The notes under the pieces: generated by a model
What the model was told of the DNA's origin: nothing
The model's input: only the letters and a program-made list of their open reading frames with translations
Databases searched by the model: none
Made by a program: the position numbers and the translations under genes
Shown here: positions 1 through 7,011 of the stretch, piece after piece
Numbering within the stretch: the first letter of the stretch is position 1
Layout of the letters: each line of letters starts with the position of its first letter
Source: Hyphomicrobiales bacterium
GTDB lineage: Bacteria; Pseudomonadota; Alphaproteobacteria; Rhizobiales; Beijerinckiaceae
Direction: 5' to 3'
Length of the DNA stretch: 13,512 bases
NCBI GenBank assembly: GCA_028865375.1
Contig: JAGWKJ010000034.1
Location: 1 to 13,512, forward strand

Positions 1-1
1 G

Positions 2-1993
2 CACAAATCAAATCCCTCTTTGAGTTGGTCGTCGATTCTGCGCGACCCGGCCACCACCGATAACGCGAGCGTTCAAATTGCCGTCATAAATAAAGATGGA
101 ATATTATCATCAAGTACAAAATTACTGACGCCGACCAAATTGGTCGATCTCAGTGACCGGGAACATTTCAAGTTTCAAAAAAGAAATTATGGCTCAAACC
201 AGCTATTCATTAGCGCGCCGGTGTATGGACGGGTGACGAAACGTTGGGTAGTGCAGTTCACGCGTCCACTGTTCGACCAAGCGGGTGCCTTCGACGGCGT
301 CGTCGTCGCTTCGCTAGACCCGCATATACTGTCAAAAGTTTACGGCAATCTGACCATACCCAATGGCGTGTCCTTGGCCGTCGTCGGTTCCGACGACGGA
401 ATCATTCGGGCTGGTTTCGGTGTCTACGAGAATGACATCGGCAAAATATTCGGGCTCGTTGACGAAGGCAATCAAAACGTCCAATCGATTTCCTCGAGAC
501 TGCAGCTCGGGCAGTGGCCGCTTGCGACCGTTGCATCTCTGGACATGCGGGCCGACTTGTCGCGTCTCGCCGCGAAACAACGGCATTATGAACTCTTGGC
601 GATCAGTGCGACCATGGCCATCATCGCCGGAATGTTGGTCGCGTTCAACATGAAGCGGCGCTTCGACGGGCGGTTGCTTTCGATGGCCATGACCGATTCC
701 CTGACCGGCCTGCCCAATCGCGTCGCATTCGTGAACCACCTGAATTGCCTGTGCGGAGCGCAGTCCGACGGGGGGGAGGTGGCGCTTTTGCTGGTCGACC
801 TCGACGGGTTCAAGTCCGTCAACGACACGCACGGTCATCCGGTGGGCGACATCGTACTGGTCGAAGCCGCTAGGCGAATTCGTGCGGCGGTGACACGCGA
901 CGACTTCGTCGCGCGGCTCGGAGGCGACGAGTTCGTGGTGGTCCAACCCATTCTTCGGTTCGGCGAGGCGACAAGACTGGCCGCACGCCTTTGCGCGGAT
1001 CTGTCCGCGCCGATGCAGGTCGGGTTGGCAAATCTGGCAATGGGGGGCACGGTCGGCGTCGCCTGCTTCCCGTCGGATGCACAATCGCCAGAAGATCTGT
1101 TGGCCCGATCCGACCTTGCGCTCTATGATGCGAAAAACACGGCCAGAGGAACTCATTCACACTTCAAGCCGGCCATGGACAAAAAAATCAAGCTCCGTCG
1201 AGACATATTGGACGGCGTCGAACGCGCATTGGAACGCGGTGAATTCGAACTATATTATCAACCGATTATAGATCTGAGCGATATGGCGGTAACGAAGTTC
1301 GAAGCGCTCATCCGGTGGAACCACCCAAGTCGCGGATTGATCCCCCCGCTCGAGTTCATCCCAATATTGGAAGAAACCGGGGCAATCATTGATGTCGGCG
1401 CGTGGGTCATCGAAACGGCATGTGCGCATCTCGCTTCGTGTCCAGAAAACATCGTAATTTCCGTAAATTGTTCTCCAAAACAATTTCAAGCGGACACCCT
1501 TTCGACAATTGTCATGCGCGCACTGAAAAATCACGCGCTGGATCCAAAACGACTCATGATCGAAATAACCGAGTCGCTCATGCTTGACGAAAACGTGGCT
1601 ACTCTGAGAAATTTTGTCGAATTGCACAAAATTGGGGTGATTTTGTCGATCGACGATTTTGGTACCGGCTTCAGCGCCCTAAGATATCTCACGCGTTACC
1701 GCGTGCATAACATCAAGATCGACAGGTCGTTCATCAGTGATCCATCCGGGGAAAGAAAATCCGACGCGTCGGTCGTGCGCGCGATCGTGGCCTTGGCGCG
1801 AAGCATGGACATGACAGTCATCGCCGAAGGGGTCGAGACCAAGAAACAGTTGGAGTTCGTTCGAGACGTCGGCTGCGATTTCGTTCAGGGCTACCTGTTC
1901 GGAAAACCTGCTCCGGCCCTGACGTCATTGGTAAAGTCGAATGCGATCCTGCGGGGGGAGCGCGAACCGGACGCAAGCAACCTCCGCGCGTGA
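2..1993 (+). CDS. dCache-GGDEF-EAL membrane protein for cyclic-di-GMP turnover (5' end outside the window)
   Basis: This gene probably makes and/or degrades cyclic-di-GMP in response to an extracytoplasmic signal. The reading frame is open to the left edge, so the true start and the first membrane helix probably lie upstream. A TTG at position 20 is the first possible start inside the window, and residues are numbered from it. Residues 1-185 resemble a dCache sensor. A membrane helix follows at about 190-211, then a GGDEF domain with intact GGDEF at 301-305, then an EAL domain with EAL at 428-430. The EAL half keeps the usual later motifs: NCSPKQF, EITES, DDFGTGFSAL, KIDRSF, AEGVET and QGYLFGKP. 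The GGDEF half lacks a clean RxxD inhibitory site, because the expected place reads TRDD. Both catalytic motifs are intact, so direction of activity cannot be called. The sensor part (61-240) is about 42% GC, far below the neighbouring genes. Domain assignment is confident; ligand and net activity are unknown. Confidence 0.93.
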   Translation, partial: HKSNPSLSWSSILRDPATTDNASVQIAVINKDGILSSSTKLLTPTKLVDLSDREHFKFQKRNYGSNQLFISAPVYGRVTKRWVVQFTRPLFDQAGAFDGVVVASLDPHILSKVYGNLTIPNGVSLAVVGSDDGIIRAGFGVYENDIGKIFGLVDEGNQNVQSISSRLQLGQWPLATVASLDMRADLSRLAAKQRHYELLAISATMAIIAGMLVAFNMKRRFDGRLLSMAMTDSLTGLPNRVAFVNHLNCLCGAQSDGGEVALLLVDLDGFKSVNDTHGHPVGDIVLVEAARRIRAAVTRDDFVARLGGDEFVVVQPILRFGEATRLAARLCADLSAPMQVGLANLAMGGTVGVACFPSDAQSPEDLLARSDLALYDAKNTARGTHSHFKPAMDKKIKLRRDILDGVERALERGEFELYYQPIIDLSDMAVTKFEALIRWNHPSRGLIPPLEFIPILEETGAIIDVGAWVIETACAHLASCPENIVISVNCSPKQFQADTLSTIVMRALKNHALDPKRLMIEITESLMLDENVATLRNFVELHKIGVILSIDDFGTGFSALRYLTRYRVHNIKIDRSFISDPSGERKSDASVVRAIVALARSMDMTVIAEGVETKKQLEFVRDVGCDFVQGYLFGKPAPALTSLVKSNAILRGEREPDASNLRA

Positions 1994-2130
1994 GCTCCAT
2001 CGCCGCGGCTCGTGGCATTCCCGAGGCGTGCGCGGCGGTCTTGACATGGCCGCGTCCGGACGCGATCCGGGACCGCCTCTCCTCGCGAACGATGCACGCA
2101 AACGCTGACGTCGACGGGGCCTGTTTCGCC

Positions 2131-2142
2131 AAGAGGGCCTCG
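2131..2142 (+). promoter_or_regulatory. Shine-Dalgarno-like site for pabB
   Basis: GAGGG at 2133-2137 sits 5 nt before the ATG at 2143. It is the best ribosome binding site in front of any of the in-frame starts of pabB. The alternative ATG at 2191, which family alignment favours, has no visible site. Confidence 0.4.
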
Positions 2143-3342
2143 ATGCCGCCAGCCGACGGAGCGAACCGGACGCGACCATGGCCGGCGCGCATGCCTTGCC
2201 CCTCGGTGTTGCTCGAGGACAGGCTCGATCGATCCGCTCCGGCCGTGCTTTTCCGAGATCCGGCGACTGTCGTCCGTTGCGACGATCCGAGTCGGATCGA
2301 CGAGGCGTTCGAGGAAATCGAAAGGGGACTGGCTCGGGGCCTTCATGCGGCGGGCCTGATTTCTTACGAACTTTGCTATGCACTCGAGCCCAGACTCGCG
2401 TCTTTGATGCCGCCGTCGCGGAAAGTTCCGTTGATTTGGTTCGGATTGTTCCGCGAACCGGATGAGATCGCGGCGGGCGCGCTCGACGACGCTATCGCCG
2501 CGCTTGGCCCGCCGCGGCCGATCACGGACCTCCGCGAAGGGCGCGGGCGCGCCGACCACGCTCGCTTGGTCGCACGCGTCCTCGATCTGGTCGCGGCCGG
2601 GGACGTCTACCAAGTCAACCTTACGTTCCCGATGCGCTTCAGGCATTCGGGCGAACCGCTCTCCCTCTACGGCGCATTGCGCGCGGCGCAACCGGTGGCG
2701 CACGGCGGCTTCGCCCGTTTCGACGGAACGTCGGTCATCTCGGTGTCGCCGGAACTGTGGATCGAAACCGTCTCCAGTCTCGCGACGACGCGGCCGATGA
2801 AGGGGACGGCCGCGCGAGGCGGCGACCAAGCGGCGGACGCCGCCGCCAAGCAGGCGCTCGAAGCGGATCCCAAACAGCGCGCCGAAAACCTGATGATCGT
2901 GGATTTGCTGCGCAACGACCTCTCGCGGGTCTCCATTCCCGGCACGGTGCGCGTGCCGGACCTGTTCGCGGTCGAGACCTATCCGACGTTTCATGCGCTC
3001 ACCTCTACGGTGACCGCGCGCCTGCGCCCCGGCGTCGGTTTGCGGGATCGCATTGCGGCGCTGTTCCCGTGCGGATCCGTGGTCGGTGCGCCGAAGATCC
3101 GTGCGGCGGAAATAATCCGCATGATGGAGCCGGAACCGCGCGGATTCTACACCGGTGCACTCGGACGCATATCGCCGCGCGGCGACATGAAGTTCAACGT
3201 GGCCATTCGTACGGCGACGATATCGGCGGACGGCGAAGGCGAATACGGCGTGGGCGGTGGAATCGTCGCCGATTCCGACCCGAACGCCGAGTATGACGAG
3301 GCGCTCCTCAAGGCGAAGATCCTGCGCGCCTGCGAAATGTGA
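2143..3342 (+). CDS. pabB: Aminodeoxychorismate synthase component I (PabB)
   Basis: PabB converts chorismate plus ammonia (normally supplied by the glutamine amidotransferase PabA) to 4-amino-4-deoxychorismate, the first step of the p-aminobenzoate branch of folate synthesis, in the cytoplasm. The chorismate-binding domain is complete: GDVYQVNLT, PMKGTAARG, ENLMIVDLLRNDLSRV, CGSVVGAPKIRAAEI, GFYTGALG and GVGGGIVADSDP. The lysine in PMKGT (K220 from this start) separates aminodeoxychorismate synthases from anthranilate synthases, which carry alanine there. The start is uncertain. The ATG at 2143 has a Shine-Dalgarno-like site, while the ATG at 2191 (protein of 383 aa) begins where family members usually do, just before PSVLLEDR. 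The frame stays open back to a GTG at 1990 overlapping the previous stop, but those residues look non-conserved. No pabA or pabC is in the window and there is no C-terminal PabC fusion. The function call is firm. Confidence 0.93.
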   Translation: MPPADGANRTRPWPARMPCPSVLLEDRLDRSAPAVLFRDPATVVRCDDPSRIDEAFEEIERGLARGLHAAGLISYELCYALEPRLASLMPPSRKVPLIWFGLFREPDEIAAGALDDAIAALGPPRPITDLREGRGRADHARLVARVLDLVAAGDVYQVNLTFPMRFRHSGEPLSLYGALRAAQPVAHGGFARFDGTSVISVSPELWIETVSSLATTRPMKGTAARGGDQAADAAAKQALEADPKQRAENLMIVDLLRNDLSRVSIPGTVRVPDLFAVETYPTFHALTSTVTARLRPGVGLRDRIAALFPCGSVVGAPKIRAAEIIRMMEPEPRGFYTGALGRISPRGDMKFNVAIRTATISADGEGEYGVGGGIVADSDPNAEYDEALLKAKILRACEM

Positions 3343-3398
3343 CGTCAAGCCGGGCCGACATCCGCGTCCCCTAGGAGCGGCGGCTGGACCCGCAACGA

Positions 3399-3420
3399 GC
3401 CGCCGCGGCATGGCGGCGGC
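3399..3420 (+). terminator. GC-rich stem-loop after pabB
   Basis: GCCGCCGC at 3399-3406 pairs with GCGGCGGC at 3413-3420 around a 6-nt loop, an 8-bp perfect stem. It lies 56 nt after the pabB stop. No T-run follows, so it is not a canonical intrinsic terminator. It may protect the 3' end or assist factor-dependent termination. Confidence 0.35.
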
Positions 3421-3434
3421 CCGACCTCGGCCGT

Positions 3435-3480
3435 TCCGGAACTCCGGACGAACATAGCCCGCGAATTCCGGATTTCCGGA
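3435..3480 (+). promoter_or_regulatory. Paired TCCGGA dyads, candidate upstream activator sites
   Basis: Two copies of TCCGGA-NN-TCCGGA occur, at 3435-3448 (spacer AC) and 3467-3480 (spacer TT). Each TCCGGA is itself a palindrome, so each 14-mer is a dyad. The two dyads are exactly 32 bp apart, about three helical turns, so they face the same side of the DNA. Relative to the predicted sigma-54 start at about 3589 they lie at -154 to -141 and -122 to -109, the usual distance for enhancer sites of NtrC/DctD-type activators. The activator encoded at 9449-10801 is the obvious candidate to bind them. That link is inferred. Confidence 0.55.
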
Positions 3481-3513
3481 CCACAGGCGCAGCGGCGAAT
3501 TATTCGTACGTTT

Positions 3514-3526
3514 TATCGATAGATTT
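3514..3526 (+). promoter_or_regulatory. Possible IHF site in an AT-rich patch
   Basis: TATCGA-TAGA-TTT matches seven of nine defined positions of the IHF consensus WATCAANNNNTTR. It lies in the most AT-rich part of the intergenic region (roughly 3497-3550), at -75 to -63 from the predicted start, between the dyads and the promoter. This is where IHF normally bends sigma-54 promoters. The match is imperfect, so it is a candidate only. Confidence 0.3.
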
Positions 3527-3562
3527 TCAATGGCTTAGAATTTCTTCGACACTCGCGCCCTT

Positions 3563-3578
3563 TGGCACGGCGCTTGCC
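3563..3578 (+). promoter_or_regulatory. Sigma-54 (RpoN) -24/-12 promoter
   Basis: TGGCACG at 3563-3569, four bases, then TTGCC at 3574-3578 match the consensus TGGCACGNNNNTTGCW at every position except the last. The diagnostic GG (3564-3565) and GC (3576-3577) are 12 bp apart, as required. The predicted transcription start is near 3589, giving a leader of about 67 nt before the ATG at 3656. It points into the propeller and transporter operon. Confidence 0.85.
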
Positions 3579-3640
3579 AATTGGAGTCCGCAAACGACGA
3601 AGGCGAATGCCCGTCACGTAGCGCATGACCATGAGCCCTA

Positions 3641-3646
3641 GGGAGG
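3641..3646 (+). promoter_or_regulatory. Strong ribosome binding site of the propeller gene
   Basis: GGGAGG lies 9 nt before the ATG at 3656. It fixes the start and suggests efficient translation of the operon's first gene. Confidence 0.7.
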
Positions 3647-3655
3647 GACAAAGCC

Positions 3656-4756
3656 ATGAAGCATGACATTTCAAAACACGCTCGCATCCCGTTGGCGGTC
3701 GCAGCCGGCGTCCTCGTCGCGGGCTTGGCGTCTTCGGCGCAAGCGACCGATGTGTCGAAATTCTTTCACCTTCAATCGGTCTTGAACCTCGGCGGCTCGG
3801 GCACGTCTTGGGATCATATCGACTACGACCAGTCGCACCACAGGCTTTATCTGAGCCGCCGAGACGACGGGCTGACCGTAGTCGACAGTTCGACCGGCAA
3901 GGTCATCGGACAGGTCGCCAACGCGAAGGGCTCGGGTTCGACCGCATTCGACCTGAAAGCCGACCGAGGATTTACGGCCAATACGGACGGGTCGACGTCG
4001 GTCTTCAAGCTCTCCGACCTGTCTCCCGTGGCCCGGGTCAGCTTCGGCGACAACTTCGACGGCGTCGTGTTCGACGACGTCACGGGAATGCTGGCCTACC
4101 AGCAGGCCGACAATTCCAAGGAATTGATCGTGGACCCGAACACGATGAAGCTCGTCGCCACGATCGTCGTCGACGGCAAGCAGCTCGAGCGTCCCGCGCT
4201 CGACGGCAAGGGAAACCTCTACATCCCGATGCGCGACAAGCACGTCGTCTACAAGGTCGACATCAAGGCCGGGAAAATCGCGGCGAAATGGGACGTGTCG
4301 GCCAAATGCACCCAGCCGTCCGGATCGGATTTCGACCGGGCGAACGACCGCTTGCTTCTGGCCTGTCGCGGAATGCTTTACAATCCGGTCATGGCGGTCG
4401 TGAACGCCCAAACCGGCGCGGTCACGGCGACCTATCGCATCGGCCTCGGCGCCGACGACTTGGTTTTTGACGCGACGGGCAAGCAGGCGTTCGTGACGGC
4501 GGGCGTCGAGGGCAACCTCGAGGTCTTCAAGCAGGACGGTCCCGACGCATACAAGATGACCGAGGCGGTGCAGACCCGGCCCGGCATGCGCGTGATGCGC
4601 TACGACCCGCAGACGAAAACGATCTATTCGATGACCGCGGACGGCATCTTCGACGCGTCGAAGAAGAATCTGGCCTTCATCTCTCCCTTCTACGCAAACG
4701 TCGTCGTGCCCGGCTCGTTCGTCATGCTGACTTACGCGCGCGGCGCCTCGAAGTGA
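3656..4756 (+). CDS. Exported YncE/YVTN-like beta-propeller protein, first gene of the transporter operon
   Basis: The 366-aa product begins with a Sec signal peptide: basic n-region, hydrophobic stretch at about 11-26, and AQA before a predicted cut after residue 30. The mature protein should therefore be periplasmic. The rest is a chain of beta-propeller blades typical of YVTN/YncE-like proteins, seen as repeated units of the form hxxDxxxxRLYLS...LTVVDSSTGKV, with further examples near DANTDG-, VDPNTMKLV- and VNAQTGAVT-like segments. Two cysteines, C218 and C237, lie 19 residues apart and could form a disulfide. There is no CxxCH haem site and no lipobox. No catalytic residues are recognisable, so the role is unknown. 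It is the first gene after the sigma-54 promoter, 83 nt ahead of the binding-protein gene, which suggests a helper role in uptake. A possible relative is the propeller family associated with PQQ-dependent catabolism, but no quinoprotein gene is in the window. Confidence 0.85.
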   Translation: MKHDISKHARIPLAVAAGVLVAGLASSAQATDVSKFFHLQSVLNLGGSGTSWDHIDYDQSHHRLYLSRRDDGLTVVDSSTGKVIGQVANAKGSGSTAFDLKADRGFTANTDGSTSVFKLSDLSPVARVSFGDNFDGVVFDDVTGMLAYQQADNSKELIVDPNTMKLVATIVVDGKQLERPALDGKGNLYIPMRDKHVVYKVDIKAGKIAAKWDVSAKCTQPSGSDFDRANDRLLLACRGMLYNPVMAVVNAQTGAVTATYRIGLGADDLVFDATGKQAFVTAGVEGNLEVFKQDGPDAYKMTEAVQTRPGMRVMRYDPQTKTIYSMTADGIFDASKKNLAFISPFYANVVVPGSFVMLTYARGASK

Positions 4757-4770
4757 CGACCTGAAGCCAT

Positions 4771-4803
4771 CGCGGCGGGCGGGCTCGACGCCAGCCCGCC
4801 GCG
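4771..4803 (+). other. Intercistronic stem-loop between propeller and binding-protein genes
   Basis: CGCGGCGGGC (4771-4780) pairs perfectly with GCCCGCCGCG (4794-4803), giving 10 bp around a 13-nt loop. An alternative 8-bp stem pairs 4778-4785 with 4793-4800. No T-run follows. It could stabilise the upstream message or act as a partial terminator that sets the expression ratio of the two genes. Confidence 0.5.
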
Positions 4804-4839
4804 TGAATTCGTCCGACAAATCGAAACGAGGAGATCGAC

Positions 4840-6060
4840 ATGTTTCCGTTGAACCGCAAATATTTGACGACCGCCGCCATGGCCGCCGGAGCGATTCTTC
4901 ATGCGTTCGCCGGCGCGCGCGCCAACGACGTCGTGACGCTTGGCGCATCGGTGCAATTGACCGGATCCAGCGCCAACACCGGCCGCTACTACAAGGACGC
5001 CTATCAATTCGCGATCGACAAAATCGACGCGGCCGGCGGCGTGAAGGTCGGAGGAAAAACCTACAAGCTGGCGTTGAAGATCCTGGACAACCAGTCGAAC
5101 GTGAACCTCAGCGTGCGGCAATACGTCCAACTCGTCAGCGCCGACAAGGTCGACTTCCTGCTCGGGCCGTTCGCCTCGAACTTCGCCCTCAGCGACAGTT
5201 CGGTCTCGGAAAAATATCGCGTGCCGATGGTCCAGGGCGGCGGCGCCTCCAGCGAGATTTTCACGCGCGGATACAATTACGTGTTCGGCACGCTGCCGGC
5301 GGCCGACGACTATTTCGCTTCCACGATCGACATGCTCGCCAAGCTGGGTATCAAGGGGAAGAAGGTCGCGTTGGTCGTCGCCGACGACAGCTTCGACGCC
5401 TCTGTCGCCAAGGGCACGCGGCAGCATCTTCTGGACGCGGGGACGACGATCGCCGTCGACCGGACCTATCGCAGCGGCGCCGCCGACTTCTCGACCATCC
5501 TGACGGAGGTCAAGGCGGCGGATGTCGACGCCATCCTGTGGAGCGGGCACGAGACCGAAGCGCTCAATTTCATCCGCCAGATGCAGAGCCTGAACGTGAA
5601 CCCGAAGTCGTTCTACGGCTTCACGGTCGGCGTGCCGACGGAAGACTTCCGCCGGGCGCTCGGGAAGTCCGCCGATTACGCGTTCGGGATGACGCCGTGG
5701 CTGCCGGACGCAAAGCTCAAGGACCGGTGGTTCGGGGACGCCGCGGCGTTTGCGAAGGATTACCAAGCGAAATTCGGCTATGCGCCGGATTATCACGCCG
5801 CGTCGGCGATCGCCGACGTGGAGACTTTCGCGATCGCGCTCGAACGAGCGGGTTCGCTCGATCCCAAAGCCGTGCGGGACGCGATCGCGGGCGTCTCGTT
5901 CGACAGCGTCTATGCGACGGTGAAATACGGGACGAACGGCCAGATCGCGCTGCCGCAGGTCGTGGTGCAAGTCCAGGGCGGCAAGCTCGTGCCGGTCTTC
6001 ACCGACCATTTCGTGGGCAAGGCGCTGTTTCCGATCCCGGCCTGGGACAAGCGTCCCTGA
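4840..6060 (+). CDS. Periplasmic substrate-binding protein of a HAAT/Liv-type ABC importer
   Basis: The 406-aa protein binds the substrate in the periplasm and delivers it to the two permeases encoded downstream. A signal peptide covers residues 1-28 (ARA before the predicted cut). The mature part is a type I periplasmic binding fold of the leucine/isoleucine/valine-binding family: VTLGASVQLTGS at the start of the first lobe, the AIDKIDAAGGVKVGGK segment, LLGPFASNFA in the ligand-contact region, the hinge and second-lobe segment VALVVADDSFDASVAKG, and a late FGYAPDYHAAS motif. Family length is usual. GAGGAG at 4828-4833, 6 nt before the ATG, fixes the start. Members of this family carry branched-chain amino acids, amides, urea or aromatic acids. 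The sequence does not let me choose, and the DctB-like sensor nearby hints at a carboxylate-bearing ligand. Confidence 0.93.
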   Translation: MFPLNRKYLTTAAMAAGAILHAFAGARANDVVTLGASVQLTGSSANTGRYYKDAYQFAIDKIDAAGGVKVGGKTYKLALKILDNQSNVNLSVRQYVQLVSADKVDFLLGPFASNFALSDSSVSEKYRVPMVQGGGASSEIFTRGYNYVFGTLPAADDYFASTIDMLAKLGIKGKKVALVVADDSFDASVAKGTRQHLLDAGTTIAVDRTYRSGAADFSTILTEVKAADVDAILWSGHETEALNFIRQMQSLNVNPKSFYGFTVGVPTEDFRRALGKSADYAFGMTPWLPDAKLKDRWFGDAAAFAKDYQAKFGYAPDYHAASAIADVETFAIALERAGSLDPKAVRDAIAGVSFDSVYATVKYGTNGQIALPQVVVQVQGGKLVPVFTDHFVGKALFPIPAWDKRP

Positions 6061-6083
6061 CGAACCGCGCCGGTCGCGGGATC

Positions 6084-6100
6084 GAGCGGTCGCACCGCTC
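6084..6100 (+). other. Stem-loop between binding-protein and permease genes
   Basis: GAGCGGT (6084-6090) and ACCGCTC (6094-6100) form a perfect 7-bp stem with a 3-nt loop, 23 nt after the binding-protein stop. Only TTCC follows, so full termination is unlikely. Stem-loops here commonly leave the binding protein more abundant than the permeases, and that is the likely role. Confidence 0.5.
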
Positions 6101-6153
6101 TTCCGCGGCCGGTCGTGGCCCGGCGCGATTTCCGGATCATCGAGGACACGTGA

Positions 6154-7011
6154 ATGGTGCTGCCACAAATCCTGCTCAACGGCGTCCTGCTGGGCGGCCT
6201 CTACGGGCTGATGGCCTTGGGCATGGCGCTCGTCTGGGGCGTCCTCAACATCGTCAACCTGTCGCACGGCGCGTTGATCATGTTGGGCGGCTACGCGGTA
6301 TATTTCCTGTTCACCGTCACGGGCCTCGACCCGTTCGCGGCGCTGCCCGTCGCGATGGCCGCGATGTTCGCGTTCGGCTACCTTCTCCAGCGCCGCCTCC
6401 TGAACCTCGTGGTGCGCTCCGCGCTGCTCAACACGCTGCTGATCACCTTCGGGCTCGACGTCGTCCTGACCTACCTCGCGCAACTTGCCTTCACCGCCGA
6501 CTTCAGGACCATCAATCCGACCTATTCCGGCGCGAATTTCGCGGTCGCCGGATTGACGGTGCCGGTCGTGAGGCTCGCGGCATTCGGCATTGCGATCGCG
6601 CTTGCGGCGACGCTGTGGTTCGTTCTCGCGCGTTCGCCGCTCGGACGCGCCATTCGGGCGACCTCCCAGAACCTGACCGCGGCGCGCCTTTACGGCGTCG
6701 ATCCGGGATCGCTCTATGCCGTGACGTTCGGCATCGGCGCCGCGCTCGCGGGCGCGGCCGGCGGGCTCTATGGAATGGTTTCCAACCTCACGCCCTACAT
6801 CGGCGCGGAACTGACAGCGAAATCCTTCGTGATCGCGATCATCGGCGGGCTTTCGAATCCGTTCAACGTGATCCTGGGAGGCGTCTTCGTCGGAGTCGCC
6901 GAGTCGCTGGCGGCCCTCTATCTCGGGCCGACTTTCACCAACGTCGTGGGCTTCGGCTTGTTGGTCGGCATCCTCGTCGTCCGCCCCTCCCCGTCGATCA
7001 GGGCCGCATGA
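6154..7011 (+). CDS. livH: HAAT ABC importer permease, LivH type
   Basis: This 285-aa inner-membrane protein forms half of the translocation channel with the next gene product. It is strongly hydrophobic throughout, with about eight membrane segments. It carries the LivH signature NIVNLSHGALIMLGGY starting at residue 32, the cytoplasmic coupling loop GRAIRATSQNLTAARLYG that docks on the ATPase, and KSFVIAIIGGLSNP near the C-terminus. Length is normal for LivH. CGAGGA at 6141-6146 lies 7 nt before the ATG. The stop codon overlaps the start of the LivM-type gene (ATGA at 7008-7011), so translation is probably coupled. The symbol denotes the family. Branched-chain amino acids are not proven as substrate. 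Confidence 0.93.
   Translation: MVLPQILLNGVLLGGLYGLMALGMALVWGVLNIVNLSHGALIMLGGYAVYFLFTVTGLDPFAALPVAMAAMFAFGYLLQRRLLNLVVRSALLNTLLITFGLDVVLTYLAQLAFTADFRTINPTYSGANFAVAGLTVPVVRLAAFGIAIALAATLWFVLARSPLGRAIRATSQNLTAARLYGVDPGSLYAVTFGIGAALAGAAGGLYGMVSNLTPYIGAELTAKSFVIAIIGGLSNPFNVILGGVFVGVAESLAALYLGPTFTNVVGFGLLVGILVVRPSPSIRAA

Noticed and set aside
2041..2069. TTGACA at 2041-2046 as a sigma-70 promoter for pabB
   Set aside because: The -35 hexamer is perfect but no -10-like sequence stands 16-18 bp downstream, where the DNA is GC-rich.
1891..3411. A 506-codon frame on the minus strand opposite pabB
   Set aside because: Arginine-rich shadow translation. pabB on the plus strand has all family motifs.
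3625..3666. A 13-codon upstream frame overlapping the propeller start
   Set aside because: It has no ribosome binding site of its own and its stop falls just inside the propeller gene by chance. No attenuator-like codon bias is seen.
4732..6483. A 583-codon frame on the minus strand opposite the binding-protein gene
   Set aside because: Low-complexity charged translation with no recognisable motifs. It is antisense to a clear gene.
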